NCBI RefSeq assembly: GCF_009769735.1
Contig: NZ_WSRO01000002.1
Location: 7,923,001 to 7,987,000, forward strand
Length of the DNA stretch: 64,000 bases
Reading direction: 5' to 3'
DNA from: Streptomyces sp. BA2
Lineage (GTDB): Bacteria > Actinomycetota > Actinomycetes > Streptomycetales > Streptomycetaceae
Each line of letters opens with the position of its first letter. Positions within the stretch are counted from its first letter, which is position 1. Positions 1 to 9,024 of this stretch are shown one piece after another. The translations under genes were made by a program, and so were the position numbers. The notes under the pieces are model-generated. The model ran no database searches. It saw nothing but the letters and a program-made list of their open reading frames with translations, and was not told where the DNA came from.

Positions 1-535
1 CGCCATCACGGTCAGGGACCGGGGCGGCCTGGAGGGCGAGACCACGCCCGAGGCCCAGCTGTTCGGCCTCCTGCACGAGTACCCGATCGCCACGGTCACG
101 AGCCTGCTCGTGATGATCCTCGTGGGCATCTTCTTCGTGTCGGGTGCCGACGCGGCGTCGATCGTGATGGGCACGCTCTCGCAGAAGGGCGCGCTCGAAC
201 CGGGCAAGCTCGTCGTCGTCTTCTGGGGCATGACGACGGGAGCCGTCGCCGCGATCATGCTGCTGATCGGTGACGGTTCCGACGACGCTCTCACCGGTCT
301 GCGAAATCTCACGATCCTCGTGGCGGCCCCCTTCACCCTGGTGATGATCGGGATGTGCGTGGCGCTGATGCGGGACCTGCGCCACGACCCGCTGATCGTC
401 CGGGGCGAGCACGGTACGGAGGCCGTCGAGAAGGCCGTGATCGCGGGCCACGCGCAGTACGACGGCGACTTCGAGATCCGCATCGGCCCGAGCGACAACG
501 GTGACGAGGAGGAGACCCCGGCCAAGTCGGTCTGA
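1..535 (+). CDS. BCCT-family transporter, C-terminal part (cut by window start)
   Basis: This is the last 177 codons of a betaine/choline/carnitine-type secondary transporter in the inner membrane; the gene begins before the window, in the frame starting at base 2. The segment FFVSGADAASIVMG (about residues 44-57 of the visible part) is typical of the late helices of the BCCT family. Three hydrophobic stretches are visible at roughly residues 31-48, 69-90 and 102-124. They are followed by a charged cytoplasmic tail rich in Asp and Glu, which in this family is often involved in osmotic regulation. BCCT carriers import quaternary ammonium compatible solutes by coupling to Na+ or H+. The exact substrate cannot be told from this fragment. 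A strong hairpin terminator follows the stop codon. Confidence 0.88.
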   Translation, partial: AITVRDRGGLEGETTPEAQLFGLLHEYPIATVTSLLVMILVGIFFVSGADAASIVMGTLSQKGALEPGKLVVVFWGMTTGAVAAIMLLIGDGSDDALTGLRNLTILVAAPFTLVMIGMCVALMRDLRHDPLIVRGEHGTEAVEKAVIAGHAQYDGDFEIRIGPSDNGDEEETPAKSV

Positions 536-550
536 GTTCTTCACCCGCTT

Positions 551-745
551 TCAGGAGGCGGCCGCTTCGTCCGTGAAGCGCGCCGCCTCCTGCGTGCGTT
601 TCCGTGCCACGCCGTCCAGCCGCGCCTCGCCTTGTACGCCATCGACCATGCGTACGCCGAACTGAGCCGCCGGCGTCACCAACTCCACGTACACGAGCAG
701 GGGTTGGGGCGACGGGTGCAGCGGAATGTGTAATGCCGTGCTCAC
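551..745 (-). CDS. Possible small hypothetical protein with a TTA codon (64 aa)
   Basis: This reading frame from GTG at 745 encodes about 64 residues, beginning VSTALHIPLHP and ending in an Arg/Glu/Ala-rich helix-like tail. About four fifths of its third codon positions are G or C, as expected for a real Streptomyces gene. A G-rich stretch (GGGGGG) sits a few bases before the start. The fifth codon is TTA, which in Streptomyces needs the bldA tRNA and so ties translation to development. It is divergent from the gene at 775, with only about 30 bases between them. I recognise no family. It could be spurious, because its 3' end is the complement of the terminator hairpin. Confidence 0.42.
   Translation of the reverse strand: MSTALHIPLHPSPQPLLVYVELVTPAAQFGVRMVDGVQGEARLDGVARKRTQEAARFTDEAAAS
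552..592. terminator. Strong hairpin terminator after the BCCT gene
   Basis: The left arm (552-568) and right arm (575-592) form a stem of 17 pairs with one bulged C at 581 and a 6-base loop. No T tract follows, as is common for Streptomyces terminators. It lies 17 bases after the transporter stop and also spans the 3' end of the possible minus-strand small gene, so it could serve both convergent transcripts. Confidence 0.8.
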
Positions 746-774
746 ATCACCCCCCAGATGGGGATACTCACACC

Positions 775-1806
775 ATGTCTGCCGAGTACGCGACCTTCGG
801 TCTGGCACCGGCCATGCGCGCCGGTGGAGTTCTCGCCAATGGTGACTACCAAGTCCACCGGGATTTCGTCGACTTCATCGTGAACGGGCGCCCGCTGCTG
901 TTCCAGCTCTCCGACCTCGACGCCGTCTCCCCGCTCGCCTCCGACGTACCACCCGCGATCTTCACCCATCATGTACGCGGACTCCTCCTGGAGGCCGAAG
1001 CGCCCCTGCTCGACGACCGGCACGTCATCTACGGCTGTCCCGAGTGCGAAGGCCTGGAGTGCGGGGCGGTCACGGCGGTCATCGAGCGGGCACCGGACGG
1101 CACCGACACCTACGTGTGGCGGGACTTTGCCTGGCAGACGGCCGAGCGCGCCGATCTGGAGCTCAACGGCTACCACGGCATAGGGCCCTTCCGCTTTAAG
1201 GGCGCCCAATACCGCGAGGCGCTGCGGCAGTTGCTGGCCGGCGGTGAACCGGCGGCGCGACGCAGGGTGCTCCTGATCGGCGCCCGCGTCGCCGTCCTAG
1301 CCAAGCTCGCCGCGGCGCTGCGCACGATCGGTGTCGGCGCCGAGATCGCGTCGGACGCGGCGGGCGTGCCGCCGGACGAGCTGCGGACGTACGGGGCGGT
1401 GGCCTTCGGGCGAGCGGTCCCCGCGGCGACGCGCGACGGGGTGCGCGCGGCGTTCGAGGGTGCGGGGCTCCAGGTCGCGTACGTCGACGGCCTGGCCCCG
1501 ATCATCCCGCTCCTGGTCGCGCAGATAGAACACGCCTTGGACCGCAGCCCGTTGGAGCAGCGCCGCCTCACACGGCTCGGTGCGTCGAACGGCTCGGCGG
1601 ACGTGGAGATCACCTCGACCTGCCGGGTCCGGCTCATCGCGTACCGCCTGGACAGACTCTCCCGCACCCAGGTCCACGAGGTCTTCGACGGCGTCCTGGA
1701 GCCGGGCGAGCACCGCGTGCCACTGGACGCCAAGGCGACGAAGGGGGAGTCGTTCGTGGTGGCACGAACGACGGACAGCGTCCTGACGGCCCCGATAGTG
1801 AGGTAG
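775..1806 (+). CDS. Uncharacterised protein with a CPEC-x4-C cysteine cluster (343 aa)
   Basis: I do not recognise a named family. The start chosen is ATG at 775; upstream sequence in the same frame reads like noise. The N-terminal half (about residues 1-155) has mixed alpha/beta character and a cysteine cluster, C88-P-E-C91-x4-C96, that could bind a metal. From about residue 160 an Ala-rich region (VLLIGARVAVLAKLAAALR) resembles the first beta-alpha unit of a nucleotide-binding fold, which may be why similar proteins are loosely called oxidoreductases. There is no signal peptide or membrane segment. It stands alone between the BCCT transporter and the ABC-F gene, about 100 bases before the latter, so context gives no function. 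Confidence 0.75.
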   Translation: MSAEYATFGLAPAMRAGGVLANGDYQVHRDFVDFIVNGRPLLFQLSDLDAVSPLASDVPPAIFTHHVRGLLLEAEAPLLDDRHVIYGCPECEGLECGAVTAVIERAPDGTDTYVWRDFAWQTAERADLELNGYHGIGPFRFKGAQYREALRQLLAGGEPAARRRVLLIGARVAVLAKLAAALRTIGVGAEIASDAAGVPPDELRTYGAVAFGRAVPAATRDGVRAAFEGAGLQVAYVDGLAPIIPLLVAQIEHALDRSPLEQRRLTRLGASNGSADVEITSTCRVRLIAYRLDRLSRTQVHEVFDGVLEPGEHRVPLDAKATKGESFVVARTTDSVLTAPIVR

Positions 1807-1904
1807 CCGGTGGTGAGGTAGCGGCACGGACGGCTCGGACGGCGCCGCCCCCGCCGATACTGCCGGGCGGGCGGACCTGTGCCTCGCCTAAACTCGACCC
1901 CCTG

Positions 1905-3548
1905 ATGACCGCAACCCTCGTCGCCAAGAATCTCGCCGCCGGCCACGGCGACCGCTCCCTCTTCTCCGCCCTGGAGCTGGTCGTCGCCCCCGGCGACGTC
2001 ATCGGCCTGGTCGGTGCCAACGGCGCCGGCAAGTCGACCCTTCTCCGTCTCCTCGCGGGCCTGGACACCCCGGAGACCGGCGAACTCCGCCTCTCCCCGC
2101 CCACCGCGGCTGTCGGCCACCTCCCGCAGGAGCCCGACCGCCGCCCCGGCGAGACCATCCGTGCCTTCCTGGCCCGCCGCACCGGCGTCGACGAAGCCCA
2201 GCGGACCATGGACGAGGCCACCCAGGGCCTGGTCGACGGGACCCCGGGAGCGGACGACGCGTACGCGCTCAGCCTGGAGCGCTGGCTGGCGCTCGGCGGC
2301 GCCGACCTGGACGAGCGTGCCGAGGAGGTCGCCGCCTCGCTCGGTCTTGACGTCGGTCTCGATCAGCCCATGACCTCCCTTTCCGGCGGCCAGGCCGCCC
2401 GCGCCGGCCTCGCCTCGCTGCTCCTGTCCCGCTACGACGTGTTCCTCCTGGACGAGCCGACCAACGACCTCGACCTGGCCGGCCTCGAACGCCTGGAGAG
2501 CTTCGTACGCGGACTGCGCGCCGGCACCGTCGTCGTCAGCCACGACCGCGAGTTCCTCACCCGCACCGTCACCAAGGTCCTCGAACTCGACCTCGCCCAG
2601 CAGCAGGTCAATCTCTACGGCGGCGGTTACGAGGCCTACCTGGAGGAGCGTGACGTCGCGCGCCGTCACGCCCGCGACGAGTTCGATGAGTACGCCGACA
2701 AGAGGTCCGCCCTCGAGGGCCGCGCCCAGATGCAGCGCTCCTGGATGGACAAGGGCGTCAAGAACGCCCGCCGCAAGGCGGGGGACAACGACAAGATCGG
2801 CAAGAACTTCCGCAGCGACTCCAGCGAGAAGCAGGCGGCGAAGGCACGCCAGACGCAGCGCATGATCGAGCGGCTCGACGTCGTCGAGGAGCCCCGCAAG
2901 GAGTGGGAGCTGCAGATGGAGATCGCGTCGGCGCCGCGCTCCGGCAGCGTCGTCGCCACCCTCCGCGACGCCGAGGTTCACCGCGGCCACTTCACGCTCG
3001 GCCCCGTGTCGCTGCAGATCGACTGGGCGGACCGCGTGGCGATCACCGGCGCGAACGGCTCGGGCAAGTCGACCCTGCTCGGCACCCTGCTGACCCGCAT
3101 CCCCACGGACGCGGGCCACGCGGCCCTCGGCTCCGGCGTGCTCGTCGGCGAGGTGGACCAGGCCCGCGCGCTGTTCCATGGCCCGGAGTCGCTCCTGGAC
3201 GCGTTCTGCGCGGCCGTGCCCGACACCGAACCGGCCGAAGTCCGCACGCTGCTCGCCAAGTTCGGCCTCAAGGCCGCACACGTCCTGCGCCCGGCGGCCA
3301 CCCTCTCCCCGGGCGAACGCACCCGGGCGGGCCTCGCGCTGCTCCAGGGCCGGGGCGTCAACCTCCTGGTCCTCGACGAGCCGACGAACCACCTCGACCT
3401 GCCCGCCATCGAGCAGCTGGAGTCGGCCCTCGACGCGTACGAGGGCACGCTGCTCCTGGTGACGCACGACCGCAGGATGCTGGACGCCGTCCGCGTCACG
3501 CGCCGCCTGGAGGTGACGGAGGGCAAGGTGACCGAGCTGTCACCCTGA
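1905..3548 (+). CDS. ABC-F family ATPase
   Basis: This is a soluble protein of 547 residues with two ATP-binding cassettes and no membrane domain, the layout of the ABC-F family that acts on ribosomes. Cassette 1 has Walker A GANGAGKST (residues 37-45), signature LSGGQ (159-163) and Walker B with LLDEPTNDLD (181-190). A basic, helical linker around residues 245-320, rich in Arg and Lys, should reach the tRNA sites. Cassette 2 has GANGSGKST, the variant signature LSPGE, and LVLDEPTNHLD. Family members include translation factors (EttA-like) and antibiotic protection proteins. No biosynthetic cluster lies next to it, so I prefer a housekeeping role, but resistance cannot be excluded. It converges on tex. 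Confidence 0.92.
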   Translation: MTATLVAKNLAAGHGDRSLFSALELVVAPGDVIGLVGANGAGKSTLLRLLAGLDTPETGELRLSPPTAAVGHLPQEPDRRPGETIRAFLARRTGVDEAQRTMDEATQGLVDGTPGADDAYALSLERWLALGGADLDERAEEVAASLGLDVGLDQPMTSLSGGQAARAGLASLLLSRYDVFLLDEPTNDLDLAGLERLESFVRGLRAGTVVVSHDREFLTRTVTKVLELDLAQQQVNLYGGGYEAYLEERDVARRHARDEFDEYADKRSALEGRAQMQRSWMDKGVKNARRKAGDNDKIGKNFRSDSSEKQAAKARQTQRMIERLDVVEEPRKEWELQMEIASAPRSGSVVATLRDAEVHRGHFTLGPVSLQIDWADRVAITGANGSGKSTLLGTLLTRIPTDAGHAALGSGVLVGEVDQARALFHGPESLLDAFCAAVPDTEPAEVRTLLAKFGLKAAHVLRPAATLSPGERTRAGLALLQGRGVNLLVLDEPTNHLDLPAIEQLESALDAYEGTLLLVTHDRRMLDAVRVTRRLEVTEGKVTELSP

Positions 3549-3575
3549 CCTCCGCCGACTCTCCCGGCTCTTGGC

Positions 3576-3620
3576 GGATCAGCGCTTCTCGGGTCAGCGC
3601 TTCTTGGGTCAGCGCTTCTT
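3576..3620. repeat. Three tandem 15-bp units at the 3' end of tex, each with an in-frame stop
   Basis: Units at 3576-3590, 3591-3605 and 3606-3620 are near-identical 15-mers (GGGTCAGCGCTTCTT type). Read on the minus strand, each unit encodes the last residues Lys/Glu-Lys-Arg followed by TGA. The unit length is a multiple of three, so the gene has three consecutive in-frame stops. This looks like slippage duplication of the gene end. Confidence 0.85.
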
Positions 3621-5993
3621 GGGGTCCAGCAACCCGGCCCGCCGCAGCGCGTCCGCCATCGCGTCATTGGCCGGCGGCGGTCCCTGCCGCTCCTTGCGCT
3701 GGCCGCCACCACCGCCCTGCCGCTGGGGGCGCTGGCCGCCCTGCTGCCGCTGCTGCGGGGGACGCCCGCCACGCTTCGGGCGCTCCCCGGAGGTGTCCGC
3801 CGCGGCCTCGTCGTCAAGGCGCAGCGTCAGCGAGATCCGCTTGCGCGGAATGTCGACGTCCATCACCTTCACCTTGACGATGTCGCCCGGCTTCACCACG
3901 TCCCGCGGGTCCTTGACGAACGTCTTGGACAGCGCGGAGACATGCACGAGCCCGTCCTGGTGGACGCCGATGTCCACGAAGGCGCCGAACGCCGCCACGT
4001 TCGTGACGACCCCCTCCAGAACCATCCCGGACGCGAGGTCGGAGATCTTCTCGACGCCGTCCTTGAAGGTCGCCGTCTTGAACGCCGGACGCGGGTCGCG
4101 CCCTGGCTTCTCCAGCTCCTTGAGGATGTCGGTCACCGTGGGCAGACCGAAGGACTCGTCCACGAACTCGTCCGCCCTGAGCGAGCGCAGCGTCGCCGTG
4201 TCGCCGATCAGCGAGGCGACCTCGCCGCCCGTCTTCTTCGCCATCTTGCGCACCACCGGATACGCCTCGGGGTGCACCGCGGACGCGTCCAGCGGGTCGT
4301 CGCCGCCCCGGATGCGCAGGAAGCCCGCACACTGCTCGTACGCCTTGGGGCCGAGCCGTGCCACGTCCCTGAGGCCCTTGCGGGAGGAGAAGGGGCCGTT
4401 CGCGTCGCGGTGCGACACGATGTTCTCGGCGAGGCCCGCGCCGATGCCGGAGACTCGGGCGAGCAGCGGAGCGGACGCGGTGTTCACGTCCACGCCGACG
4501 CCGTTCACACAGTCCTCGACGACCGCGTCAAGGGAGCGGGACAGCTTCACCTCGGAGAGGTCGTGCTGGTACTGGCCGACGCCGATGGACTTCGGGTCGA
4601 TCTTCACCAGCTCGGCGAGCGGGTCCTGGAGGCGCCGGGCGATGGAGACGGCGCCGCGCAGCGACACGTCCATGTCGGGCAGCTCCTGCGAGGCGAAGGC
4701 CGACGCGGAGTACACCGAGGCGCCCGCTTCGGAGACCATCACCTTCGTGAGGTTCAACTCCGGGTGCTTCGTGATGAGTTCACCGGCGAGCTTGTCCGTC
4801 TCGCGCGACGCCGTGCCGTTCCCGATCGCGATCAGGTCGACCGAGTGCTCCTTGGCGAGCTTCGCGAGCGTGGCCAGGGACTGGTCCCACTTGTTCGCCG
4901 GGACGTGCGGGTTGATGACGTCCGTCGCGACGACCTTGCCGGTCGCGTCGACCACGGCGACCTTCACGCCCGTACGGAAACCGGGGTCGAGCCCCAGCGT
5001 CGCGCGCGTGCCCGCCGGTGCGGCCAGGAGCAGGTCGCGCAGGTTCGACGCGAAGACCCGCACGGCCTCGTCCTCGGCGGCCGTGCGCAGGCGCAGGCGC
5101 AGGTCGATCCCCAGGTGCACCAGGATGCGGGTCCGCCAGGACCAACGCACCGTGTCCTGCAGCCACTTGTCGCCAGGGCGGCCGCGGTCCACGACGCCGA
5201 AGCGGTGCGCGACCATCCCCTCGTACGAAGACGGGCCCTCCGTGGCTTCCTCGGGCTCCAGGACGAGGTCGAGGACGTCCTCCTTCTCGCCGCGCAGCAT
5301 CGCGAGGATGCGGTGCGAGGGCAGCTCCTTGAAGGGCTCGGCGAAGTCGAAGTAGTCGGCGAACTTGGCGCCCGCCTCCTCCTTGCCCTCGCGGACCTTC
5401 GCGGCGAGGCGGCCGCGCACCCACATGCGCTCGCGCAGCTCACCGATCAGGTCGGCGTCCTCGGAGAACCGCTCGGCGAGGATCGCGCGCGCCCCGTCCA
5501 GGGCGGCCTGCGGGTCGGCTACGCCCTTGTCGGCGTCCACGAAGGCAGCGGCCGCGGCGAGCGGATCCACCGACGGGTCGCCGAGCAGGCCGTCGGCCAG
5601 CGGCTCAAGGCCTGCCTCGCGGGCGATCTGCGCCTTCGTACGCCGCTTCGGCTTGAACGGCAGGTAGATGTCCTCAAGGCGCGCCTTGGTGTCCGCCGCG
5701 CGGATCCGCGCCTCGAGCTCGTCCGTGAGCTTGCCCTGCTCGCGGACCGATTCGAGGATCGCCGCGCGCCGCTCCTCGAGCTCCCGCAGATAGCGCAGCC
5801 GCTCCTCGAGCGTGCGCAGCTGCGCGTCGTCGAGCATCTCGGTCGCTTCCTTGCGGTAGCGAGCGATGAAGGGCACCGTCGAGCCACCGTCGAGCAGGTC
5901 GACGGCGGCCTTCACCTGCCGCTCCCGTACGCCGAGTTCTTCGGCGATCCTGCCTTCGATCGATGCTGGAGTGGACGTCTGCAGAGGTGCCAC
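3609..5993 (-). CDS. tex: RNA-binding transcription accessory protein Tex
   Basis: This conserved cytoplasmic nucleic-acid-binding protein is thought to act in transcription elongation and rRNA processing. About 794 residues run from the N-terminal Tex helical domain (starting [11 protein letters not shown]), through a YqgF/RNase H-like domain ([17 protein letters not shown]) and helix-hairpin-helix motifs ([13 protein letters not shown], then [16 protein letters not shown]), to a C-terminal S1 domain ([21 protein letters not shown]). A low-complexity Arg/Gly/Gln tail follows, as in actinobacterial Tex. I choose GTG at 5993 because GAGAAGG lies just upstream; a TTG at 6026 has no ribosome binding site. 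The gene end overlaps a triple 15-bp repeat. It is convergent with the ABC-F gene. Confidence 0.95.
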   Translation of the reverse strand: MAPLQTSTPASIEGRIAEELGVRERQVKAAVDLLDGGSTVPFIARYRKEATEMLDDAQLRTLEERLRYLRELEERRAAILESVREQGKLTDELEARIRAADTKARLEDIYLPFKPKRRTKAQIAREAGLEPLADGLLGDPSVDPLAAAAAFVDADKGVADPQAALDGARAILAERFSEDADLIGELRERMWVRGRLAAKVREGKEEAGAKFADYFDFAEPFKELPSHRILAMLRGEKEDVLDLVLEPEEATEGPSSYEGMVAHRFGVVDRGRPGDKWLQDTVRWSWRTRILVHLGIDLRLRLRTAAEDEAVRVFASNLRDLLLAAPAGTRATLGLDPGFRTGVKVAVVDATGKVVATDVINPHVPANKWDQSLATLAKLAKEHSVDLIAIGNGTASRETDKLAGELITKHPELNLTKVMVSEAGASVYSASAFASQELPDMDVSLRGAVSIARRLQDPLAELVKIDPKSIGVGQYQHDLSEVKLSRSLDAVVEDCVNGVGVDVNTASAPLLARVSGIGAGLAENIVSHRDANGPFSSRKGLRDVARLGPKAYEQCAGFLRIRGGDDPLDASAVHPEAYPVVRKMAKKTGGEVASLIGDTATLRSLRADEFVDESFGLPTVTDILKELEKPGRDPRPAFKTATFKDGVEKISDLASGMVLEGVVTNVAAFGAFVDIGVHQDGLVHVSALSKTFVKDPRDVVKPGDIVKVKVMDVDIPRKRISLTLRLDDEAAADTSGERPKRGGRPPQQRQQGGQRPQRQGGGGGQRKERQGPPPANDAMADALRRAGLLDPKKR

Positions 5994-6056
5994 GTTTCCC
6001 GCCTTCTCACTGGGGTTGCGGGGCAATTGTGGCAGGTGGCACCGACAGCGGGGGGA

Positions 6057-6224
6057 TCAGACCCTGCGTGCCCGCCCGGGGCGGCGTCCCGAACGGCGGC
6101 CGCCTCGCCGTGTGGAGCTGGAGGCACCGCCGAAGAGCCGGGCAACGGCGCGGAACGGCAGCGTCACCACGGTGGCGAGTGCCGCGCCGATCTGACGCAG
6201 GACATCTGCGATCGCTCGGAGCAC
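6057..6224 (-). CDS. LPFR-type small conserved protein (55 aa)
   Basis: This is a 55-residue protein common in Streptomyces. It is an amphipathic helix (LRAIADVLRQIGAALATVV) followed by the hallmark LPFRAVARLFGG and a very basic tail of Arg and Gly. The GTG start at 6224 has a good AGGGGA ribosome binding site 6-8 bases upstream. The helix could associate with membranes and the tail with nucleic acid or phospholipid, but its function is unknown. It lies just upstream of tex on the same strand, 63 bases from the tex start, and might be co-transcribed with it. Confidence 0.78.
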   Translation of the reverse strand: MLRAIADVLRQIGAALATVVTLPFRAVARLFGGASSSTRRGGRRSGRRPGRARRV

Positions 6225-6346
6225 GGGATTTCCCCTTTCGTCGTCCGGTCCTGCGCCAAGCGCGCGGGACCGGAGACGAACGGGTACCTCGCACGGCGCC
6301 GTCCATGCCTGCGCCGTGGCCCTGCCCGCGCCACAGGCAGGCGCGT

Positions 6347-7237
6347 CTACTCCTTGCCGAGCAGATCCGCCGGGAACGCCCCCGCCTTGAGTGCCGCGCC
6401 CGCGAACACGGTCCCCAGCTCCGTCAGGCGCTCGACCCCGGCCGCGCCCAGGTGCTCGTACGGCGCCCGGTCGAGGCGGTCCGTGGCCTCCTCGACGTCC
6501 TTGCGCAGCGAGACGCCCGCCTCCGTCAACTCGGAGATTCCGTCGTGCAGGCCGCGGGCGCGGAGCCGCTCGACGGCGGCGTCCCAGTCCTCCTGGGTCC
6601 AGCCGCGCGTGCTGAAGTTCCACTTCGGCCGCATGCCCTTGCCGGTCGCCGTGTGGCTCACCAGCGCCTCCAGGCCGTCGAGTTCGGCGTACTGGAGGGC
6701 GGTGAGGTGCCCGTCGCCCCGGTGCTCGCGCAGCAGCGTCGCGGCGTGCCAGAGCGCGAGGTGCGGCTGCTCGGGCACGGGCAGGTCGGCGTGGGCGGCG
6801 TAGAGCGGCCGTGCGGAACGGGAGCAGGCCTCGGTGGCGCGCAGTGCGAGCTCGGCCGCCTCCGCCATCTCCGGGGACGCGAGGGCTTCCTCTCCGAGGA
6901 GGCGCCGCAGCGTCGCGTCGACTGCACGCGCGCGTGCCGCGAGGACGTCCTCGGGGGACGCGGTGTCCCAGATGCCGGGCACGTGCCGGGCGACGGTCTC
7001 GTGCTTGTAGTTGTAGAACGCCGCCGTGACCACTCCGGCGCCGACCGGTCCCATCGCCGCCGTGCGTACGGCGAAGTTGACGGCCCTGGGGTGGGTGATC
7101 CCGAGCTCGCCCAGCTCGCGCCCCACATCGGGCGAGAAGTAGTGCGTCGAGTGCAGCGAATTGAGCACGGTGTGACACCGGCGTCCCGCGCGCGGGTGCG
7201 GCGCCGCGGCCGGGGATGGGGGCGTGAGAGAAGTCAT
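6347..7237 (-). CDS. SCO6745-family protein
   Basis: This 296-residue, mostly helical soluble protein resembles the SCO6745 family of Streptomyces, whose function is not established. The sequence starts with a Pro-rich N-terminus, then a conserved segment around RRCHTVLNSLHSTHYFSPDVG (about residues 19-39). Its C-terminal part resembles a winged helix seen in regulators (TGKGMRPKWNFSTRGWTQEDW, then AGVSLRKDVEEATDRL). It is transcribed divergently from the GlxA-type regulator, with about 145 bases between them. Older annotations suggest an HTH role; I see no definite recognition helix. Confidence 0.75.
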   Translation of the reverse strand: MTSLTPPSPAAAPHPRAGRRCHTVLNSLHSTHYFSPDVGRELGELGITHPRAVNFAVRTAAMGPVGAGVVTAAFYNYKHETVARHVPGIWDTASPEDVLAARARAVDATLRRLLGEEALASPEMAEAAELALRATEACSRSARPLYAAHADLPVPEQPHLALWHAATLLREHRGDGHLTALQYAELDGLEALVSHTATGKGMRPKWNFSTRGWTQEDWDAAVERLRARGLHDGISELTEAGVSLRKDVEEATDRLDRAPYEHLGAAGVERLTELGTVFAGAALKAGAFPADLLGKE

Positions 7238-7382
7238 GACCGCACGCTACCGACTGGTTGGTATGACGTGAAGCCCGGGGCGTACGCGCGGCCGGACCGC
7301 CCTTGTGCCGCCCTCCGTGGATGGCAGGAAAAGTGGGCCATTCGTCATTGCGGCCACCCCGCGCGGGGCCAAGAATCAGGGC

Positions 7383-8384
7383 ATGGAGCAGCGAACTGTC
7401 CTGGTCGTCCTCTTCGACGGGGTCCAGAGTCTCGATGTCACGGGGCCGGTGGAGGTCTTCGCGGGCGCCGCCGCCTGCCGCGGCGGCGACGTACCGGCGT
7501 ACCGCATCCACACCGCGTCCCTGGACGGCGCTCCCGTACGCACCTCCAGCGGGCTCACGCTCGTACCGGACTCCTCGCTCGCCGACGCCCCCGTGCCGCA
7601 CACCCTGCTCGTCCCCGGCGGCATCGGCAGCCGTGAGGCCGATCCCCGCCTGATCGACTGGCTCCGCACGAACGCCCCGCGCGCGCAGCGCCTGGTCTCG
7701 GTCTGCACCGGCGCCATCCTGTTCGCCGAGGCCGGGCTCCTGGACGGCCGCCGGGTGGCGACGCACTGGGCGTACTGCGCCCAGCTCGCCCGTGACCACC
7801 CCGCCATCGAGGTCGACCCCGACCCGATCTTCGTCCGCGACGGCCATGTCGCGACGTCCGCGGGCGTGACCGCCGGCATCGACCTGGCCCTGGCCCTCGT
7901 CGAGGAGGATCTGAGCCGGGACGAGGCGCTCATGGTCGCCCGCTATCTCGTCGTCTTCCTGCGGCGCCCGGGGAACCAGGCGCAGTTCAGCGCCCAGCTC
8001 GCCGCGCAGACCGCCCAGCGCGAGCCCCTGCGCGAGGTCCAGCAGTGGATCACCGAGCACCCGGACGAGAACCTCTGCGTCGAGTCGCTCGCCGCCCGCG
8101 CCCGGCTCTCACCGCGGCACTTCGCCCGCGCGTTCCAGACGGAGACGGGGATGACCCCGGGCAAGTACGTCGAGCGCGTACGCGTCGAGCATGCGCGCCG
8201 CCTCCTGGAGGAGACCTCCCACGGGGTGGAAGAAGTCTCGCGGGCCTGCGGTTACGGCACCCCGGAGGCGATGCGCCGGGCCTTCGTCAAGACCCTCGGC
8301 GCGGCGCCGGCCGAGTACCGGCGGCGCTTCCACGCCCCTCTCACCCGTCTCGCCCCTCAGCCGGCCCCCGCCCTCAACGGATAG
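7383..8384 (+). CDS. GlxA-family AraC-type regulator with a DJ-1/PfpI domain
   Basis: This 333-residue cytoplasmic transcription factor has an N-terminal DJ-1/PfpI (class I glutamine amidotransferase-like) domain of about 190 residues, with the nucleophile-elbow Cys in SVCTGAILFAEAG. The C-terminal AraC HTH domain is visible as ARLSPRHFARAFQTETG and later SRACGYGTPEAMRRAF. I chose ATG at 7383; the open frame extends upstream but without coding character. Members usually sense a small molecule and control nearby enzymes. The next gene, 7 bases downstream, encodes a free-standing DJ-1/PfpI protein, so the two probably form an operon and the partner is a likely target. Confidence 0.9.
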   Translation: MEQRTVLVVLFDGVQSLDVTGPVEVFAGAAACRGGDVPAYRIHTASLDGAPVRTSSGLTLVPDSSLADAPVPHTLLVPGGIGSREADPRLIDWLRTNAPRAQRLVSVCTGAILFAEAGLLDGRRVATHWAYCAQLARDHPAIEVDPDPIFVRDGHVATSAGVTAGIDLALALVEEDLSRDEALMVARYLVVFLRRPGNQAQFSAQLAAQTAQREPLREVQQWITEHPDENLCVESLAARARLSPRHFARAFQTETGMTPGKYVERVRVEHARRLLEETSHGVEEVSRACGYGTPEAMRRAFVKTLGAAPAEYRRRFHAPLTRLAPQPAPALNG

Positions 8385-8391
8385 GCATTCC

Positions 8392-9024
8392 ATGCAGATC
8401 GCCATCGCCCTGTTCGAACGGTTCACCTCGCTGGACGCGGTCGGTCCTTACGAGACGCTCAGCCGCATGCCCGGCGCCGAGACCGTCTTCGTGGCCCAGC
8501 GCCCCGGCCTGGTGCGCAACGACAACGGCTCCCTCGCGCTCGTCGCCGACCGCGCCTTCGCCGACGTACCGGACCCCGACATCCTCGTCGTCCCCGGCGG
8601 CCCGGGGCAGAGCGACCACATGGCGGACGAGGCGCTCCTCGGCTGGCTGCGGTCCGCCGACGCCACCAGCACCTGGACGACGTCCGTGTGCACCGGATCC
8701 CTCCTGCTCGCCGCCGCCGGGCTGCTCAAGGGGCGCCGCGCCACCTCGCACTGGCTCGCCCTCGCGGAGCTTGAGCGGTTCGGCGCGGAGTCGACGGGGG
8801 AGCGGGTGGTGTTCGACGGCAAGTACGTCACGGCGGCCGGGGTCTCCTCCGGCATCGACATGGGGCTCGCCCTGATCGGCCGGATCGCGGGCGAGGAGCA
8901 GGCACAGACCGTGCAGCTCCTGACGGAGTACGACCCGCAGCCGCCCTACGACGCCGGTTCGCCGCGGAAGGCGCCCGCGCACCTCGTCGAGAAGTTCCGC
9001 GCGGGCAGCCGCTTCAGCCAGTAG
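8392..9024 (+). CDS. DJ-1/PfpI family protein
   Basis: This 210-residue single-domain protein of the DJ-1/PfpI superfamily has the elbow Cys in TSVCTGSLLLAAAGLLKGRRATSHW, nearly the same context as in the regulator just upstream. In such proteins this Cys supports isocyanide hydratase, deglycase or protease-like chemistry. The segment VVPGGPGQSDHM resembles isonitrile hydratase InhA-like members, so hydration of an isocyanide is a possible reaction. It follows the GlxA-type gene by 7 bases, so the two are probably co-transcribed. Its last 11 bases overlap the convergent enoyl-CoA hydratase gene. Confidence 0.86.
   Translation: MQIAIALFERFTSLDAVGPYETLSRMPGAETVFVAQRPGLVRNDNGSLALVADRAFADVPDPDILVVPGGPGQSDHMADEALLGWLRSADATSTWTTSVCTGSLLLAAAGLLKGRRATSHWLALAELERFGAESTGERVVFDGKYVTAAGVSSGIDMGLALIGRIAGEEQAQTVQLLTEYDPQPPYDAGSPRKAPAHLVEKFRAGSRFSQ

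Noticed and set aside
1170-3467. A 765-codon open frame opposite the ABC-F gene
   Set aside because: It is the complement of a clear coding gene; long antisense frames are normal in very G+C-rich DNA, and the translation is low-complexity Arg/Ala/Gly.
1905-3548. ABC-F protein as part of an antibiotic cluster
   Set aside because: No biosynthetic genes for an antibiotic are close by; the motifs do not separate resistance from housekeeping types.
3571-6803. Long plus-strand frames across tex
   Set aside because: Same reason: shadows of tex with no recognisable domain, while tex itself has YqgF, HhH and S1 domains.
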